NCBI GenBank assembly: GCA_965222015.1
Contig: CBDCTL010000024.1
Span: 496,001 to 560,000, forward strand
Reading direction: 5' to 3'
Length of the DNA stretch: 64,000 bases
Source of the DNA: JANQPX01 sp965222015
GTDB lineage: Bacteria; Pseudomonadota; Alphaproteobacteria; Geminicoccales; Geminicoccaceae
Both the position numbers and the translations under genes were made by a program. Numbering within the stretch: the stretch's first letter is position 1; every line of letters begins with the position of its first letter. Below, one piece after another: positions 16,996 through 26,916 of this stretch. The notes under the pieces are model-generated. The model was not told where the DNA came from. It did not search any database and saw nothing but the letters and a program-made list of their open reading frames with translations.

Positions 16996-17711
16996 GCCGC
17001 CGCATCCTCGGCGCTTTGCCCGGTCAGCCGGCCGCGCTCCAGGCGGATCAGATCGTCGGCGCGCTCGATCAAGGCAGGGTCGTGGGAGACGGCGATGATG
17101 GTGCGATTGTCTTCGACCGCCATCCGCTCCAGCATGGCGATCACGGTCTCGCCCGCTTCGGCGTCCAGGCTGGCGGTGGGCTCGTCGGCGAGGATGATCG
17201 GCGGATCGAACAGGAGGGCGCGTGCGATGGCGACGCGCTGCTGCTCGCCGCGCGACAGGCGGACGACGGCGCCGCGGCCTGCGGGCACGCGAAGGCCTTC
17301 GAGTAGATTTTTCGCCCGTTCGCGCTGTTCGGGCTTGGCGCGAAAATTGCCGAACCAGGCGGGCAGAAGGACGTTGTCCTCGGCGTTCAGCTCGGGAATC
17401 AGATGAAAGGACTGGAAGACCATGCCGACATGGCGGCGGCGCCAGGCGTCGCGCCTCGCTTCGGAGAGATCGCTCAGGGTTTCGGCGCCGAAGCGGATGC
17501 GGCCCTGGTCCAGCTCGGCGAGGCCCGCGATGGCGTAGAGAAGCGTCGATTTGCCGGAACCGGAGGGCCCGGTCACCACATGGAAACGGCCGGGCTCGAA
17601 GGAGACGGACGGGATGTCGAGCGCGCGGAAGCGCCGGCCATCGGCATCGGCGAAGGCGACGGCGAGACCGTCGCAGATGAGCGACGCGCTAGAGTCGTTC
17701 GTAGCGGGCAT
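16992..17711 (-). CDS. ABC transporter ATP-binding protein (LolD/MacB type)
   Basis: 239 aa. Walker A GPSGSGKST, Q-loop VFQSFHLIPELNAEDN, signature LSRGEQQRVAIARAL (Arg where Gly is usual), Walker B IILADEPTASLD and H-loop VSHD. It pairs with the FtsX-like permease whose gene overlaps it by 4 bases. The reading frame also overlaps the upstream secreted-protein gene by 23 bases, so the three genes are one transcription unit. Confidence 0.93.
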   Translation of the reverse strand: MPATNDSSASLICDGLAVAFADADGRRFRALDIPSVSFEPGRFHVVTGPSGSGKSTLLYAIAGLAELDQGRIRFGAETLSDLSEARRDAWRRRHVGMVFQSFHLIPELNAEDNVLLPAWFGNFRAKPEQRERAKNLLEGLRVPAGRGAVVRLSRGEQQRVAIARALLFDPPIILADEPTASLDAEAGETVIAMLERMAVEDNRTIIAVSHDPALIERADDLIRLERGRLTGQSAEDAAA

Positions 17712-18111
17712 CGACCAGACGGACGCGGCTGACGAAGCCGATCTCCTCGTCCTTGTAGGTCCCGAGGCTGAGCTTGCCGTCGACCGCGATCGGCACGTTG
17801 AAGGGCACCACGTCGATCACGTTCTCGGTGTAGACGACGACGATGTCGCTCGGCCAGTCGGCTTCGGTCTCGCAGAACGGGCAGACCGACATCGGCTTCT
17901 TGGTCAGCACGAAAAACTTCGCCTCCGCCTTGAGCGGCGGCGCCATGAAGCCGGTCACCTGGATTTCGCGATCTTCATGGTCGAGCGCAAGCTTGGAAAA
18001 GGAGAGATCCTTCTCGTAGAGTTCTCGCATCTTGAACTGTGCGGTTTCCGCATGGAGGGCCGGCGCTGCGGTCAAAAGCAGGCCGGCGATGAGCAGCTGT
18101 CGGCGTCGCAT
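17689..18111 (-). CDS. Secreted DUF3299-like protein
   Basis: 140 aa with a signal peptide (MRRRQLLIAGLLLTAAPALH, cleavage near AEA/HAE). The mature part has VTGFMAPPLKAEAKFFVLTK and PMSVCPFCETEADWP, a CPFC pair in a setting I associate with DUF3299, followed by VEVY/VPFNVPIAVDGKLSLG-type beta strands. It begins the three-gene ABC cassette (23-base overlap with the ATPase). A periplasmic metal-handling or OB-fold role is plausible but not shown. Confidence 0.7.
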   Translation of the reverse strand: MRRRQLLIAGLLLTAAPALHAETAQFKMRELYEKDLSFSKLALDHEDREIQVTGFMAPPLKAEAKFFVLTKKPMSVCPFCETEADWPSDIVVVYTENVIDVVPFNVPIAVDGKLSLGTYKDEEIGFVSRVRLVDARYERL

Positions 18112-18215
18112 CGCGCTTCCTCAGTCCTTGCCACGCGGTAAGCTTCAGGGGTAGGCGCTGGCGCGGAGCCCATTTTAGGAACGGACCCCGCGCCACATCC
18201 TTCTCTACCCGGCGA

Positions 18216-19739
18216 TCACCGCGTCACGGCGTGGTGCATCACATGGTAGATATAGCTCTGCTCGACCGTGCCGTCGAACAGATGCGCCCAGGGGCCGCGC
18301 GCATAGATCGCGACGTCCTCGGGCGAATGGGTTTCCGATGACCGCGGCAGCAGCGCGTGCTGGAGGTAGTCAGGATCGGCCGCTTCCTCAGGTGTCACCT
18401 CGGGCCGCTCGCCGACATAGCTGCCGTCCGATTGCTCGATCAGTACCGACCCCGGACCGTTCAGGTAGCCGACGGCACTATAGGGCTTGCCATCGTCCGC
18501 GGTCTCAAGCTCGCCGCTGTGCGCCTCGCCGGCGTCGTCGATGCCGAAGCAAAGACCATGGATGGGCGAGCCGCGGCCGCAATAGCCGTTGAAGGCTATG
18601 GCGTGCTCGTGGTCGGCGGTGACGATGACCAGCGTATCGTCCTCCGAGGTCATCTCGATCGCCTTGGCGACCGCTTCGTCGAAGGCGACGCCGTCGGTCA
18701 CGGTGCGGTAGACATTGCCATCGTGATTGGCGTGGTCGACCCGGCCGGACTCGATCATCAGATAGTAGCCGTCCTCGTTGCTGGAGAGATGGTTGATCGC
18801 CGCCTCGGTCATCTCCGCAAGCGACGGCTCGCCGGTGCGGTCATGCTCGTACTTCATGTGGCTGCTCTCGAACAGGGCGAGCACCGGGGTCGAGCCGTCG
18901 AGGTCGAGGTCGGCGAAGGTGGCGTCATCCCAGGCGTATTGCGCGCCCAGGGCCTGGGCTTCCTCGACCAGATTACGCCCATCGGTGCGCTTGCCGGTTT
19001 TGCCTTCCTCGTCCTCGACATCGGCGGGAACGAAATGGCGACGGCCTCCGCCCATGGCGAGATCGACCTCGCCGCTCTCCATCTTGGTGAGAAGCTGGCT
19101 GGCAATGTCAGGGACCGAGCAGCCATTTTCCAGCTCGGCATAGGCGCTGTCGTCCTCATAGTCGCGATCGGCGCTATGAGCGTAGACGGCGGCAGGCGTG
19201 GCGTGGGTGACGCGCGCCGTCGTCACGATGCCGACCGACTTGCCCATGTCGGCGGCGACCATCTCGCCGAATGTCTGGATGGAGGCGGCTTCGACATCGT
19301 CACACTCGCCGCGCCTCGCGGTCTCGTCGATGCCGATCACGCCGGCCTTGGTCTTGATCCCCGCGTTCATCGCGACGGCGGTGCCGGCGCTGTCCGGGGT
19401 CTGGGCGTTGGTGTTGTAGGTCTTCGAGAGCGCCAGATAAGGCAGCTTCTCCTTGGCCATGACGTTCTCGTCGCCATAGTTACCGGCCTGCTGGCCCTGA
19501 AAGATGCGGGTGGCGTAGTTGGTGCCGACGCCGTTGCCGTCGGCAACCAGGAGGATCACATTCTTGGCTCTCTTGGTGATCGGCTTTCGCGCCAGCTTGG
19601 CCTGGAGATCGGCCTGGCCTGCCGTGAACCATGCGTTGTCCGCATGCGATGGGGGGGTGCCGGTGCCGGCCGGTGCGACGCAGCCGACCAAGGCCAGTGC
19701 CGATACGCCGGTGAGAATTGTCGTCCAACGGTTTTTCAT
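18216..19739 (-). CDS. phoA: Alkaline phosphatase (PhoA family), lipoprotein
   Basis: 507 aa from the ATG at 19737-19739, with SD GGGAAGG 6 bases upstream. The N-terminus ends in lipobox LVGC (Cys20), so this is probably a lipid-anchored periplasmic enzyme. The catalytic Ser117 is in TPDSAGTAVAMNAG, and the first metal Asp is in VADGNGVG. Later metal ligands are DHANHDG and TADHEHA. It releases phosphate from organic esters. I looked for a Pho box in the 220-base upstream gap and did not find a convincing one. The PhnDCE-type cluster is 11 kb away, not linked. Confidence 0.93.
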   Translation of the reverse strand: MKNRWTTILTGVSALALVGCVAPAGTGTPPSHADNAWFTAGQADLQAKLARKPITKRAKNVILLVADGNGVGTNYATRIFQGQQAGNYGDENVMAKEKLPYLALSKTYNTNAQTPDSAGTAVAMNAGIKTKAGVIGIDETARRGECDDVEAASIQTFGEMVAADMGKSVGIVTTARVTHATPAAVYAHSADRDYEDDSAYAELENGCSVPDIASQLLTKMESGEVDLAMGGGRRHFVPADVEDEEGKTGKRTDGRNLVEEAQALGAQYAWDDATFADLDLDGSTPVLALFESSHMKYEHDRTGEPSLAEMTEAAINHLSSNEDGYYLMIESGRVDHANHDGNVYRTVTDGVAFDEAVAKAIEMTSEDDTLVIVTADHEHAIAFNGYCGRGSPIHGLCFGIDDAGEAHSGELETADDGKPYSAVGYLNGPGSVLIEQSDGSYVGERPEVTPEEAADPDYLQHALLPRSSETHSPEDVAIYARGPWAHLFDGTVEQSYIYHVMHHAVTR

Positions 19740-19959
19740 CGATCGCCTTCCCTTTGCAGCTTCCCTGCTTTCATTGATCCAAAGCCGATGGTTTGGTCTC
19801 ACTTCCTACGCTTGCCTGATTCGAATGATTTCTCAAGATTTTCTTCCATGGGCCGCGCGCATTGGCGAAAGGCGGCAGGCCGGTGCTTCGATCGCCAATG
19901 GCCAGCCGCCGGTCATCAGACTGGCGCTGGTTCGTGGCAGATTCGTGACCGGCGAGGGC

Positions 19960-20721
19960 CTATTTCGGCGCCATGCGAAGCGCTCCGTCCAGGCGGATGG
20001 TCTCGCCGTTCAGCATCGGGTTCTCGACGATCGCGCGCAGCAGCTCCGCATATTCCGACGGTCGGCCAAGCCGCGGCGGGAACGGCACGCTCGCGCCCAG
20101 CGAATCCTGAACCTCCTGCGGCAGGCCCTTGAGCATCGGCGTTTCGAAGATGCCAGGCGCGATGGTGACCACACGGATGCCGAAGCGGGCGAGTTCTCGC
20201 GCGGCGGGAAGGGTGAGCGCGGCAACGCCGCCCTTGGAGGCGGCGTAGGCGGCTTGGCCGATCTGGCCGTCGAAGGCGGCGACCGAGGCGGTGTTCACGA
20301 TCACGCCGCGCTCGCCGCCGGCGTCGGGCTCCAGCGCCGTCATTTCTGCGGCGGCGAGACGCATCAGATTGAACGTGCCGATCAGGTTGACCTCGATCAC
20401 CCTTGCGAAGTCGGAAAGGGGCAGCGGCCCGTTCCGGCCGACGATCCGCCCGCCCGTCCCGACGCCGGCACAATTCACCAGCGTGCGTGCCGGACCGTTG
20501 GCTTTGGCTGCGGCGGCGACGGCCTTTTCTGCCTGACCGGGATTGGTAACGTCGCAGGGAAAAGCCTGGCAGCCGGGCGTCTCCGCCGCCTGGTCCAGCG
20601 CGTCTCCCGGCAGGTCGAGGAGGGCCACCTTGGCCCCGAGTTCGGCCAGGCGCCGCCCTGCGGCCAGGCCGAGGCCCGAGGCGCCGCCGGTGACCAGCGC
20701 CGCTGTTCCGTTGATTTCCAT
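19960..20721 (-). CDS. SDR oxidoreductase, 3-hydroxyacyl-CoA dehydrogenase (HSD10) type
   Basis: 253 aa from the ATG at 20719-20721. The cofactor motif is TGGASGLG. The active site is Ser in VNTASVAAFDGQIGQAAYAA followed by SKGG. The NTASVAAFDGQIGQAAY pattern with IAPGIFETPMLKGLP is characteristic of type II 3-hydroxyacyl-CoA dehydrogenases (human HSD17B10 relatives). NAD-dependent oxidation of short-chain 3-hydroxyacyl-CoA is the likely reaction. The gene stands alone, 220 bases upstream of phoA. Confidence 0.85.
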   Translation of the reverse strand: MEINGTAALVTGGASGLGLAAGRRLAELGAKVALLDLPGDALDQAAETPGCQAFPCDVTNPGQAEKAVAAAAKANGPARTLVNCAGVGTGGRIVGRNGPLPLSDFARVIEVNLIGTFNLMRLAAAEMTALEPDAGGERGVIVNTASVAAFDGQIGQAAYAASKGGVAALTLPAARELARFGIRVVTIAPGIFETPMLKGLPQEVQDSLGASVPFPPRLGRPSEYAELLRAIVENPMLNGETIRLDGALRMAPK

Positions 20722-20811
20722 CCCTCGGCTCCCCATGTCCAAAAACGTGTCGCCAGACGCAATTCATGCTTTTATAGGCTCCGGACATCCCGGGGCATAG
20801 GAGGCCGATCG

Positions 20812-21165
20812 ATGCCCGATCATGCCGATTTCATGGGCCTGCCGGTGGCATCGGAGCCGCCGGACGAGAAGCGTTTTTGGCAAAAGCTCAGGCGCGTGCT
20901 CGCGCGCATCCCGTTCGCCGAGGATCTGGTGGCCGCCTATTACTGCGCCTCGGATCCCGCCACGCCGCCTTATGTCCGCGCGGTACTCCTGGGTGCTGTC
21001 ACCTATTTCGTCCTCCCCATCGACATGGTGCCCGATATCCTGGCCGGGCTGGGCTTCACCGACGACGCATCGGTTCTCGCCGCGGCGGTCGCGGCGGTCG
21101 GCCGGCATCTGCAGCCGCGCCACCGAACCCTGGCGCGCCGGACGCTCGATCGGCTGGCCGGCTGA
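20812..21165 (+). CDS. DUF1232 (YkvA-like) membrane protein
   Basis: 117 aa, ATG at 20812 with GAGG SD. Residues about 45-85 hold the DUF1232 core (PPYVRAVLLGAVTYFVLPID, MVPDILAGLGFTDDASVLAA). These are short helical membrane-associated proteins of unknown function that are widespread in proteobacteria. Divergent from the SDR gene with a 90-base gap. Confidence 0.88.
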   Translation: MPDHADFMGLPVASEPPDEKRFWQKLRRVLARIPFAEDLVAAYYCASDPATPPYVRAVLLGAVTYFVLPIDMVPDILAGLGFTDDASVLAAAVAAVGRHLQPRHRTLARRTLDRLAG

Positions 21166-21559
21166 CCTCGCCTGCGATCGGACGGTCCGGTGAGGCTGCA
21201 TACGGAAATCGGGAGGGTTTGGACGTGGATCGGCTCTCCACTCGAAAGCGAGCGAAACGGCACTGCATGACGGATTTGCCGCGACCGATCCGCCTCCGGC
21301 GATTGCACTGGCCGATCATATGCTGTTAGTCTGAAAAACAAGACCGGCGCGTGCTTTGGCCTGCGGCCTGCACGACGCGAAGGATAGCGGTAATGAAAGC
21401 GCCGCGAGCAGGGGGAGGTTTGAAGATACTGCCTGCGCGAAAGAGGTCAGAACCTGGTTCGAACCGACCGTCAGGCGGTGAGAAAGGGCGATGCGCAAAC
21501 CGTTCGCTCGTGCCTGAACCACCAAGACCATGAAAGCTGAGCAGAAAGGGAGACAATCG
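21166..21559 (+). other. Upstream region of the TRAP transporter
   Basis: 394 bases without a gene. A 10-bp perfect palindrome GGTTCGAACC (21456-21465) lies about 95 bases before the dctP-type start and could be an operator. It looks like a tRNA T-loop but has no cloverleaf around it. No promoter was convincingly identified. Confidence 0.4.
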
Positions 21560-22609
<1,050 letters not shown>

Positions 22610-22618
22610 CGATCGACG

Positions 22619-22647
22619 AAACCGGCCGCCCCAGGGCGGCCGGTTTT
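22619..22647 (+). terminator. Stem-loop/terminator between TRAP receptor and permease genes
   Basis: A 13-bp perfect stem (AAACCGGCCGCCC / GGGCGGCCGGTTT) with a 2-base spacer, ending in TTTT. It starts 10 bases after the receptor stop codon. The form is that of an intrinsic terminator that would attenuate transcription into dctQ-dctM and raise the receptor-to-permease ratio. Confidence 0.8.
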
Positions 22648-22772
22648 GCATCGACGGACGAATTTACCAAGAATTAACCATCCACGGGCATAATGCCGGT
22701 CCCTAGCCTCAGGAAAGCGAGGACGTCGATGAATTCGGCAACCATGCCCGACGATCGGGGAGCCATTCGCCG

Positions 22773-23447
22773 ATGAACGGATTGCTCAATCTGGCCGAAT
22801 ATCTGGATCGCATCCCGCGATTCATCGGAAAATGCGCCGGTTTCGTCGTCCTTCCGCTGATCGCCGTGATCATGTTCGACGTGATCACGCGAAAAATCGA
22901 CTTTCTGCGCATCGGCATGTCGCAGCTCTCTTTCTACTGGCTGATCGAGCCGATCAAACTGCAGGACATGGAGTGGCACCTGCATGCCGTGATCCTGATG
23001 CTGTCCTTCGGCTTCGCCTATCTGAACAATGCGCATGTGCGGGTCGACATCTTCCGGGAAATGCTCGGACGGCGCGGGCAGGCCTGGATCGAATTCTGGG
23101 GCATCATCCTGCTGGCGATCCCCTATCTCGTGATCGCGATCTATTTCTCCTGGCAGTTCGTCAAGATTTCCTATCTCCAGGGCGAGGGCTCGGAATCGCT
23201 CACCGGCATCACCCACCGCTACATCATCAAATCCGTCATGGTGATAGGGTTCACCCTGACCATAAGCGCGTTTCTCGCGACCTTCATACGGCTCTGCGCT
23301 CTGCTGTTCGGCGGCCATGACGACAAGGCCCGCGCGGCGGAGGATCTCAACATCTTCTCCGAAGACACCAACCGCACCGCCGACGTGCTGGCGGCGGAGG
23401 CGAGAGAAATAGCGGACGACCTCAGATCGATGGAAAGGGAGCGCTAG
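22773..23447 (+). CDS. TRAP transporter small permease (DctQ)
   Basis: 224 aa with four hydrophobic segments, the DctQ pattern: FVVLPLIAVIMFDVITRKID, WHLHAVILMLSFGFAYLNNA (then HVRVDIF), FWGIILLAIPYLVIAIYFSW and SVMVIGFTLTISAFLATFIR. It is the small subunit that joins the receptor to the large permease. The Glu/Arg-rich C-terminus is cytosolic. The start at 22773 overlaps no other gene, and dctM follows 3 bases after its stop. Confidence 0.92.
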   Translation: MNGLLNLAEYLDRIPRFIGKCAGFVVLPLIAVIMFDVITRKIDFLRIGMSQLSFYWLIEPIKLQDMEWHLHAVILMLSFGFAYLNNAHVRVDIFREMLGRRGQAWIEFWGIILLAIPYLVIAIYFSWQFVKISYLQGEGSESLTGITHRYIIKSVMVIGFTLTISAFLATFIRLCALLFGGHDDKARAAEDLNIFSEDTNRTADVLAAEAREIADDLRSMERER

Positions 23448-23450
23448 GCC

Positions 23451-25073
23451 ATGGGGGAAGTCCTCTACGATCATTTCGAGGAGTTCGTCGGCGCCTACAT
23501 GTTCCTCTGCCTCGGCCTGACCCTGTTCACGGGTCTGCCGGTGGCCGTGGCGCTCGGCGGCATCGCCATCATCTTCGCCTATCTCGGCGTGTTCTTCGAA
23601 TATCTGGACATGACCTATCTGTACGGGTTCTTTCCCGTACCGCGAGAAATGTTCATCCTGATGCCGCGCATCTGGGGCGGGGACGGCTCCAGCGGCGCCA
23701 TCCAGAACCCGGTGCTGGTGGCGATTCCCTGCTTCATCTTCATGGGCACCATGCTGGAGCGCTCGCGCGTCGCGTCGGACCTTCTGCATATTCTTCAGGT
23801 CGTGCTCAAGCGCGTGCCAGGCGGTCTCGCGCTCTCGGTCACGGTCATGGGCACGATCATGGCCGCCACCACCGGCATCATCGGCGCCTCGGTCGTGATG
23901 ATGACCCTGCTCGCCCTGCCGACCATGCTGGACCGCGGCTACAACCCTCAGCTTGCCACCGGCACCATCGCCGCCTCGGCCACCCTCGGCATCCTGATCC
24001 CGCCCTCGATCATGCTGGTGCTGATGGCCAATCTGCTCGCCGTGTCGGTGGGCAATCTCTTTATCGGCGCGATTCTGCCGGGCCTCGTGCTCTCGGGCCT
24101 CTATTTCATCTACATTTTGACCATCAGCTCGATCAAACCGAGCATGGCGCCGCCCTTGCCGGACGATGCCATCCAGCTTGAGCCCACCAACACGTCCCGT
24201 ATGACGACCTATTTCCTCATCGTCGGCGCGATGGTCGCCGCCGCGGTGGTCCTGTCCAACACCGGCCTCGACGACCTCGTCAACTGGCCGCTCCTGGCCT
24301 TCTTCGGCATTTTCGCGACATCGATGATCATCGGCCGTGCCGAAGGCGATTCGCTGTTCGGCGCGATCCTGAAGGGCCTGGTTCCGCCGGTCTTCCTGAT
24401 CGTGCTGGTGCTCGGCTCGATCTTCGCCGGATGGGCGACGCCGACCGAGGCCGCAGGCGTCGGCGCCTTCGGCTCGATCATCCTGGCGCTGTTCAACGGC
24501 ACGCTCACCAAACATGTGGTGACCGAGGTCTGCCACAGGACAGCGCTGACCACGGCGATGATCTTTTTCATCTTCGTGGGCGCGACAGCCTTCTCCTACA
24601 TGTTCCGCGCCCTCTACGGCGAGGACCTGATCATCGAGTTCATCGAATGGCTCGAGCTCGGCGCCTGGCCGCTCCTGATCATGCTGATGACGGTGATTTT
24701 TCTCCTCGGCTTCTTCTTCGACTTCATCGAGATCACCCTGATCATCCTTCCGGTGTTCGCGCCGATCATCAAATCACTGGCGCCCGAATTCGCCGGGCAT
24801 CTCGGTGTCGAGGGCGCCGCCATCCAGCATGTCCAGGCGCAGACCATCTACTGGTTCGCGATCCTGGCGGCGGTCAATCTGCAGACATCCTTCCTCACAC
24901 CGCCCTTCGGTTTCGCGCTCTTCTACATGAAGGGCACGGCGGGGGATTCCGTGAAGATGACCGATATCTACAAGGGCATCATACCCTTCGTGATCCTGCA
25001 GCTGATCGGTCTCGCCATCGTCCTCGAATTCCCGGCCCTGACCCTCTGGCTACCGGAGCTGATGCTCGACTGA
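23451..25073 (+). CDS. TRAP transporter large permease (DctM)
   Basis: 540 aa polytopic membrane protein that carries the sodium-coupled transport step. Typical DctM features are TGLPVAVALGGIAIIFAYLG, PCFIFMGTMLERS, ATLGILIPPSIMLVLMA and WATPTEAAGVGAFGSI. It is longer than many DctM proteins (about 430 aa) because of an insertion between the N- and C-terminal halves (about residues 230-310), as in the mannitol/chloroaromatic-type TRAP group. Third gene of the operon. Confidence 0.93.
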   Translation: MGEVLYDHFEEFVGAYMFLCLGLTLFTGLPVAVALGGIAIIFAYLGVFFEYLDMTYLYGFFPVPREMFILMPRIWGGDGSSGAIQNPVLVAIPCFIFMGTMLERSRVASDLLHILQVVLKRVPGGLALSVTVMGTIMAATTGIIGASVVMMTLLALPTMLDRGYNPQLATGTIAASATLGILIPPSIMLVLMANLLAVSVGNLFIGAILPGLVLSGLYFIYILTISSIKPSMAPPLPDDAIQLEPTNTSRMTTYFLIVGAMVAAAVVLSNTGLDDLVNWPLLAFFGIFATSMIIGRAEGDSLFGAILKGLVPPVFLIVLVLGSIFAGWATPTEAAGVGAFGSIILALFNGTLTKHVVTEVCHRTALTTAMIFFIFVGATAFSYMFRALYGEDLIIEFIEWLELGAWPLLIMLMTVIFLLGFFFDFIEITLIILPVFAPIIKSLAPEFAGHLGVEGAAIQHVQAQTIYWFAILAAVNLQTSFLTPPFGFALFYMKGTAGDSVKMTDIYKGIIPFVILQLIGLAIVLEFPALTLWLPELMLD

Positions 25074-25174
25074 CCATCGGTTCCCGATCGGATGGACGTG
25101 GCCGGTGACCGGGACGTCCTTCCGGGCACAGATCCGATGCGTCTTTGGCGCTCGGCCAGGCCGGACATAAGAAA

Positions 25175-25201
25175 AAGCCCGGTCCGCCGAGGACCGGGCT
25201 T
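25175..25201. terminator. Convergent intrinsic terminator
   Basis: An 11-bp perfect stem (AAGCCCGGTCC / GGACCGGGCTT) with a 5-base loop lies between the converging dctM and peptide-binding-protein genes. On the minus strand it is followed by a T-run, so it mainly serves the binding-protein gene ending at 25224; on the plus strand it may also stop dctM transcripts. Confidence 0.85.
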
Positions 25202-25223
25202 CGGACAGGCCGGCGAGCCGAGA

Positions 25224-26819
25224 TCAGTTCTTCGCCGCCTTCCAGTATTTGTTGTCGTCGAAGGACGGCCCCCAGATCACGCCGCTCACGTTCTTTCGAG
25301 ACGCGATCAGCTCGATGTCCTGAAACATGATCACGAAGGGCGAGGTGGTCTGGTGCTCGCGCTGGATCTCCTGATACATGGTACTGCGCGTCTCGGGATC
25401 GTGCTCCAGCACGGCCGCGGCGGTGAGCGCGGTCATCTCCGGGATGTCCCAGGCATTGCGCCAGGCGAGCTTGCCGGTATGGCCATCCTCGTCGGCATTG
25501 CCGGGATTGCTGGCAAACGTGTCGGCGTTGGTGTGCGGGTCCTGATAGTCGGGGCCCCAGCGGCCGATATAGATGTCGTGGGTGCGCGCACGATATTTGG
25601 TGAGGGTCTGCTTGTTGTCGCCCGGGATGATCTCGAGGTCGATGCCGGCCTGCCCCCAGGTCGCCTGGATGGCCTGCGCCATATCGGTGACCGTGGAGGT
25701 GTTGCGGGTGTCCATGGTCACGGAAAACCCGTCCTCAAGCCCCGCCTCGGCGAGCAGGCCCTTCGCCCTCTCGACATCCAGCGAATAGGGCTTGTCGTCG
25801 ATCGCGCCGAGAAAGCCGCTCGGCAGGAAGGACTGATGGATGGTCGCCGATCCGGCGAGGATGGTCGACGCGATGCCCTCGTAGTCGATCAGATATTTGA
25901 GGGCTTCCCTGACTTCGGGCTTCGCCAGGTACTCGTTCTTCTGATTGAGGCCGAGGTACCAGACCGCACCCTTCGGCACCTCCTCGACGAAGATGTTGTC
26001 GTCGCCCTCGATCGCCTTGACCTGATCGCTCTCCAGGTCGCGCGCGATGTCGATATCGCCCTTCTCCAGCAGAAGCTGCTGGGTCGCGGGCTCGGCGACG
26101 TGGCGGGTGAAGACGCGCTTCAGCGCCGGCGCACCCAGCCAGTAGTCGGGATTGGCGTCGATCACGAGGCTCTCGTTCGGCTTCCAGGCTCTGAGCTTGA
26201 AAGGACCGGACCCGGCGGACGCGGTCTTCAGCCACTCATGGCCCATGTCGCCGTCGACCTCATGCGCCATGACCTCGGTCTTGTCGACCACGGAGCCGAC
26301 GCCGGCCGTGAGACAGTAGAGAAAGAAGGTCGGTGCGTAGGCCTGGTCGAGGGTGATCTGCAACGTCTGATCGTCCACCGCCTGGATCATCTCCTCGACA
26401 TTGTCCGGCGTGAAGCCGAACTGGCTGAGGATGAAGGAGGGCGTCTTGTTCAGCTTGATCACCCGCTGCAGGGACCAGGCGGCGTCCTCGGCCGTGAGCG
26501 GATTGCCGCTGTGGAAGGTGATGCCGTCCCGGATCCTGAAGGTGTAGGTCCTGCCGTCCTCGCCGATCTCCCAGCTCTCGGCGACATGGCCCTGCAGGTT
26601 CTCGACGTCATCCACGGGGTAGGTGACCAGACGGTCATAGACCTGGGCACCGTATTCGGCACCGGAAAACTCGAAAATCTCGGCGGGATCGAGGGTGATC
26701 AGATCGTCGATCTGCCAGGCCTGCACCAGCGTGTCCGCGGGCGTCTCGGCGCTGACACCGGGCAGGCCCGCCGCCGATACCAGCGCTATCGCGGCGCACC
26801 CCGCCGCCAGGTTCCGCAT
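25224..26819 (-). CDS. ABC transporter substrate-binding protein, family 5 (DppA/OppA type)
   Basis: 531 aa from the ATG at 26817-26819 (GGGAG SD); a GTG 9 codons upstream is an alternative. Signal peptide MRNLAAGCAAIALVSAAGLP ending SAE. The SBP family-5 fold is shown by YTFRIRDGITFHSGNPLTAE, DYWLGAPALKRVFTRHV and KGLLAEAGLEDGFSVTMDTR. Such proteins bind peptides, but also nickel, sugars or opines. No permease or ATPase gene is adjacent. The upstream neighbour on the same strand is a nucleoside hydrolase, so the ligand may be nucleoside- or peptide-related, or the permeases may be elsewhere. Confidence 0.9.
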   Translation of the reverse strand: MRNLAAGCAAIALVSAAGLPGVSAETPADTLVQAWQIDDLITLDPAEIFEFSGAEYGAQVYDRLVTYPVDDVENLQGHVAESWEIGEDGRTYTFRIRDGITFHSGNPLTAEDAAWSLQRVIKLNKTPSFILSQFGFTPDNVEEMIQAVDDQTLQITLDQAYAPTFFLYCLTAGVGSVVDKTEVMAHEVDGDMGHEWLKTASAGSGPFKLRAWKPNESLVIDANPDYWLGAPALKRVFTRHVAEPATQQLLLEKGDIDIARDLESDQVKAIEGDDNIFVEEVPKGAVWYLGLNQKNEYLAKPEVREALKYLIDYEGIASTILAGSATIHQSFLPSGFLGAIDDKPYSLDVERAKGLLAEAGLEDGFSVTMDTRNTSTVTDMAQAIQATWGQAGIDLEIIPGDNKQTLTKYRARTHDIYIGRWGPDYQDPHTNADTFASNPGNADEDGHTGKLAWRNAWDIPEMTALTAAAVLEHDPETRSTMYQEIQREHQTTSPFVIMFQDIELIASRKNVSGVIWGPSFDDNKYWKAAKN

Positions 26820-26916
26820 GAACGCTCCCGTCGTAAGCCTGCTCACCTCGTCATCTCCCTGAAAAGTGTCGATGGGTTCTACGCATACCCGTCGGGCGCC
26901 CGATGTCAAAGCGTTG

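Noticed and set aside
19740..19959. Possible Pho box upstream of phoA
   Set aside because: No pair of CTGTCAT-like repeats at 11-base spacing was found on either strand.
18357..20132. Plus-strand open frame of 591 codons opposite phoA
   Set aside because: Antisense to the alkaline phosphatase and SDR genes; no recognisable motif.
21456..21465. GGTTCGAACC resembling a tRNA T-loop
   Set aside because: No acceptor, D or anticodon arms can be drawn around it and the flanks do not pair; kept only as a short palindrome.
22676..22683. TTAACCAT resembling a CtrA half-site upstream of dctQ
   Set aside because: Only a single half-site, and no second TTAA at the right spacing.
22674..24536. Long minus-strand open frame (620 codons) opposite the TRAP permease genes
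   Set aside because: Product is His/Asp/Arg-rich with no family features; it is the antisense shadow of dctQ and dctM, whose proteins are clearly recognisable.
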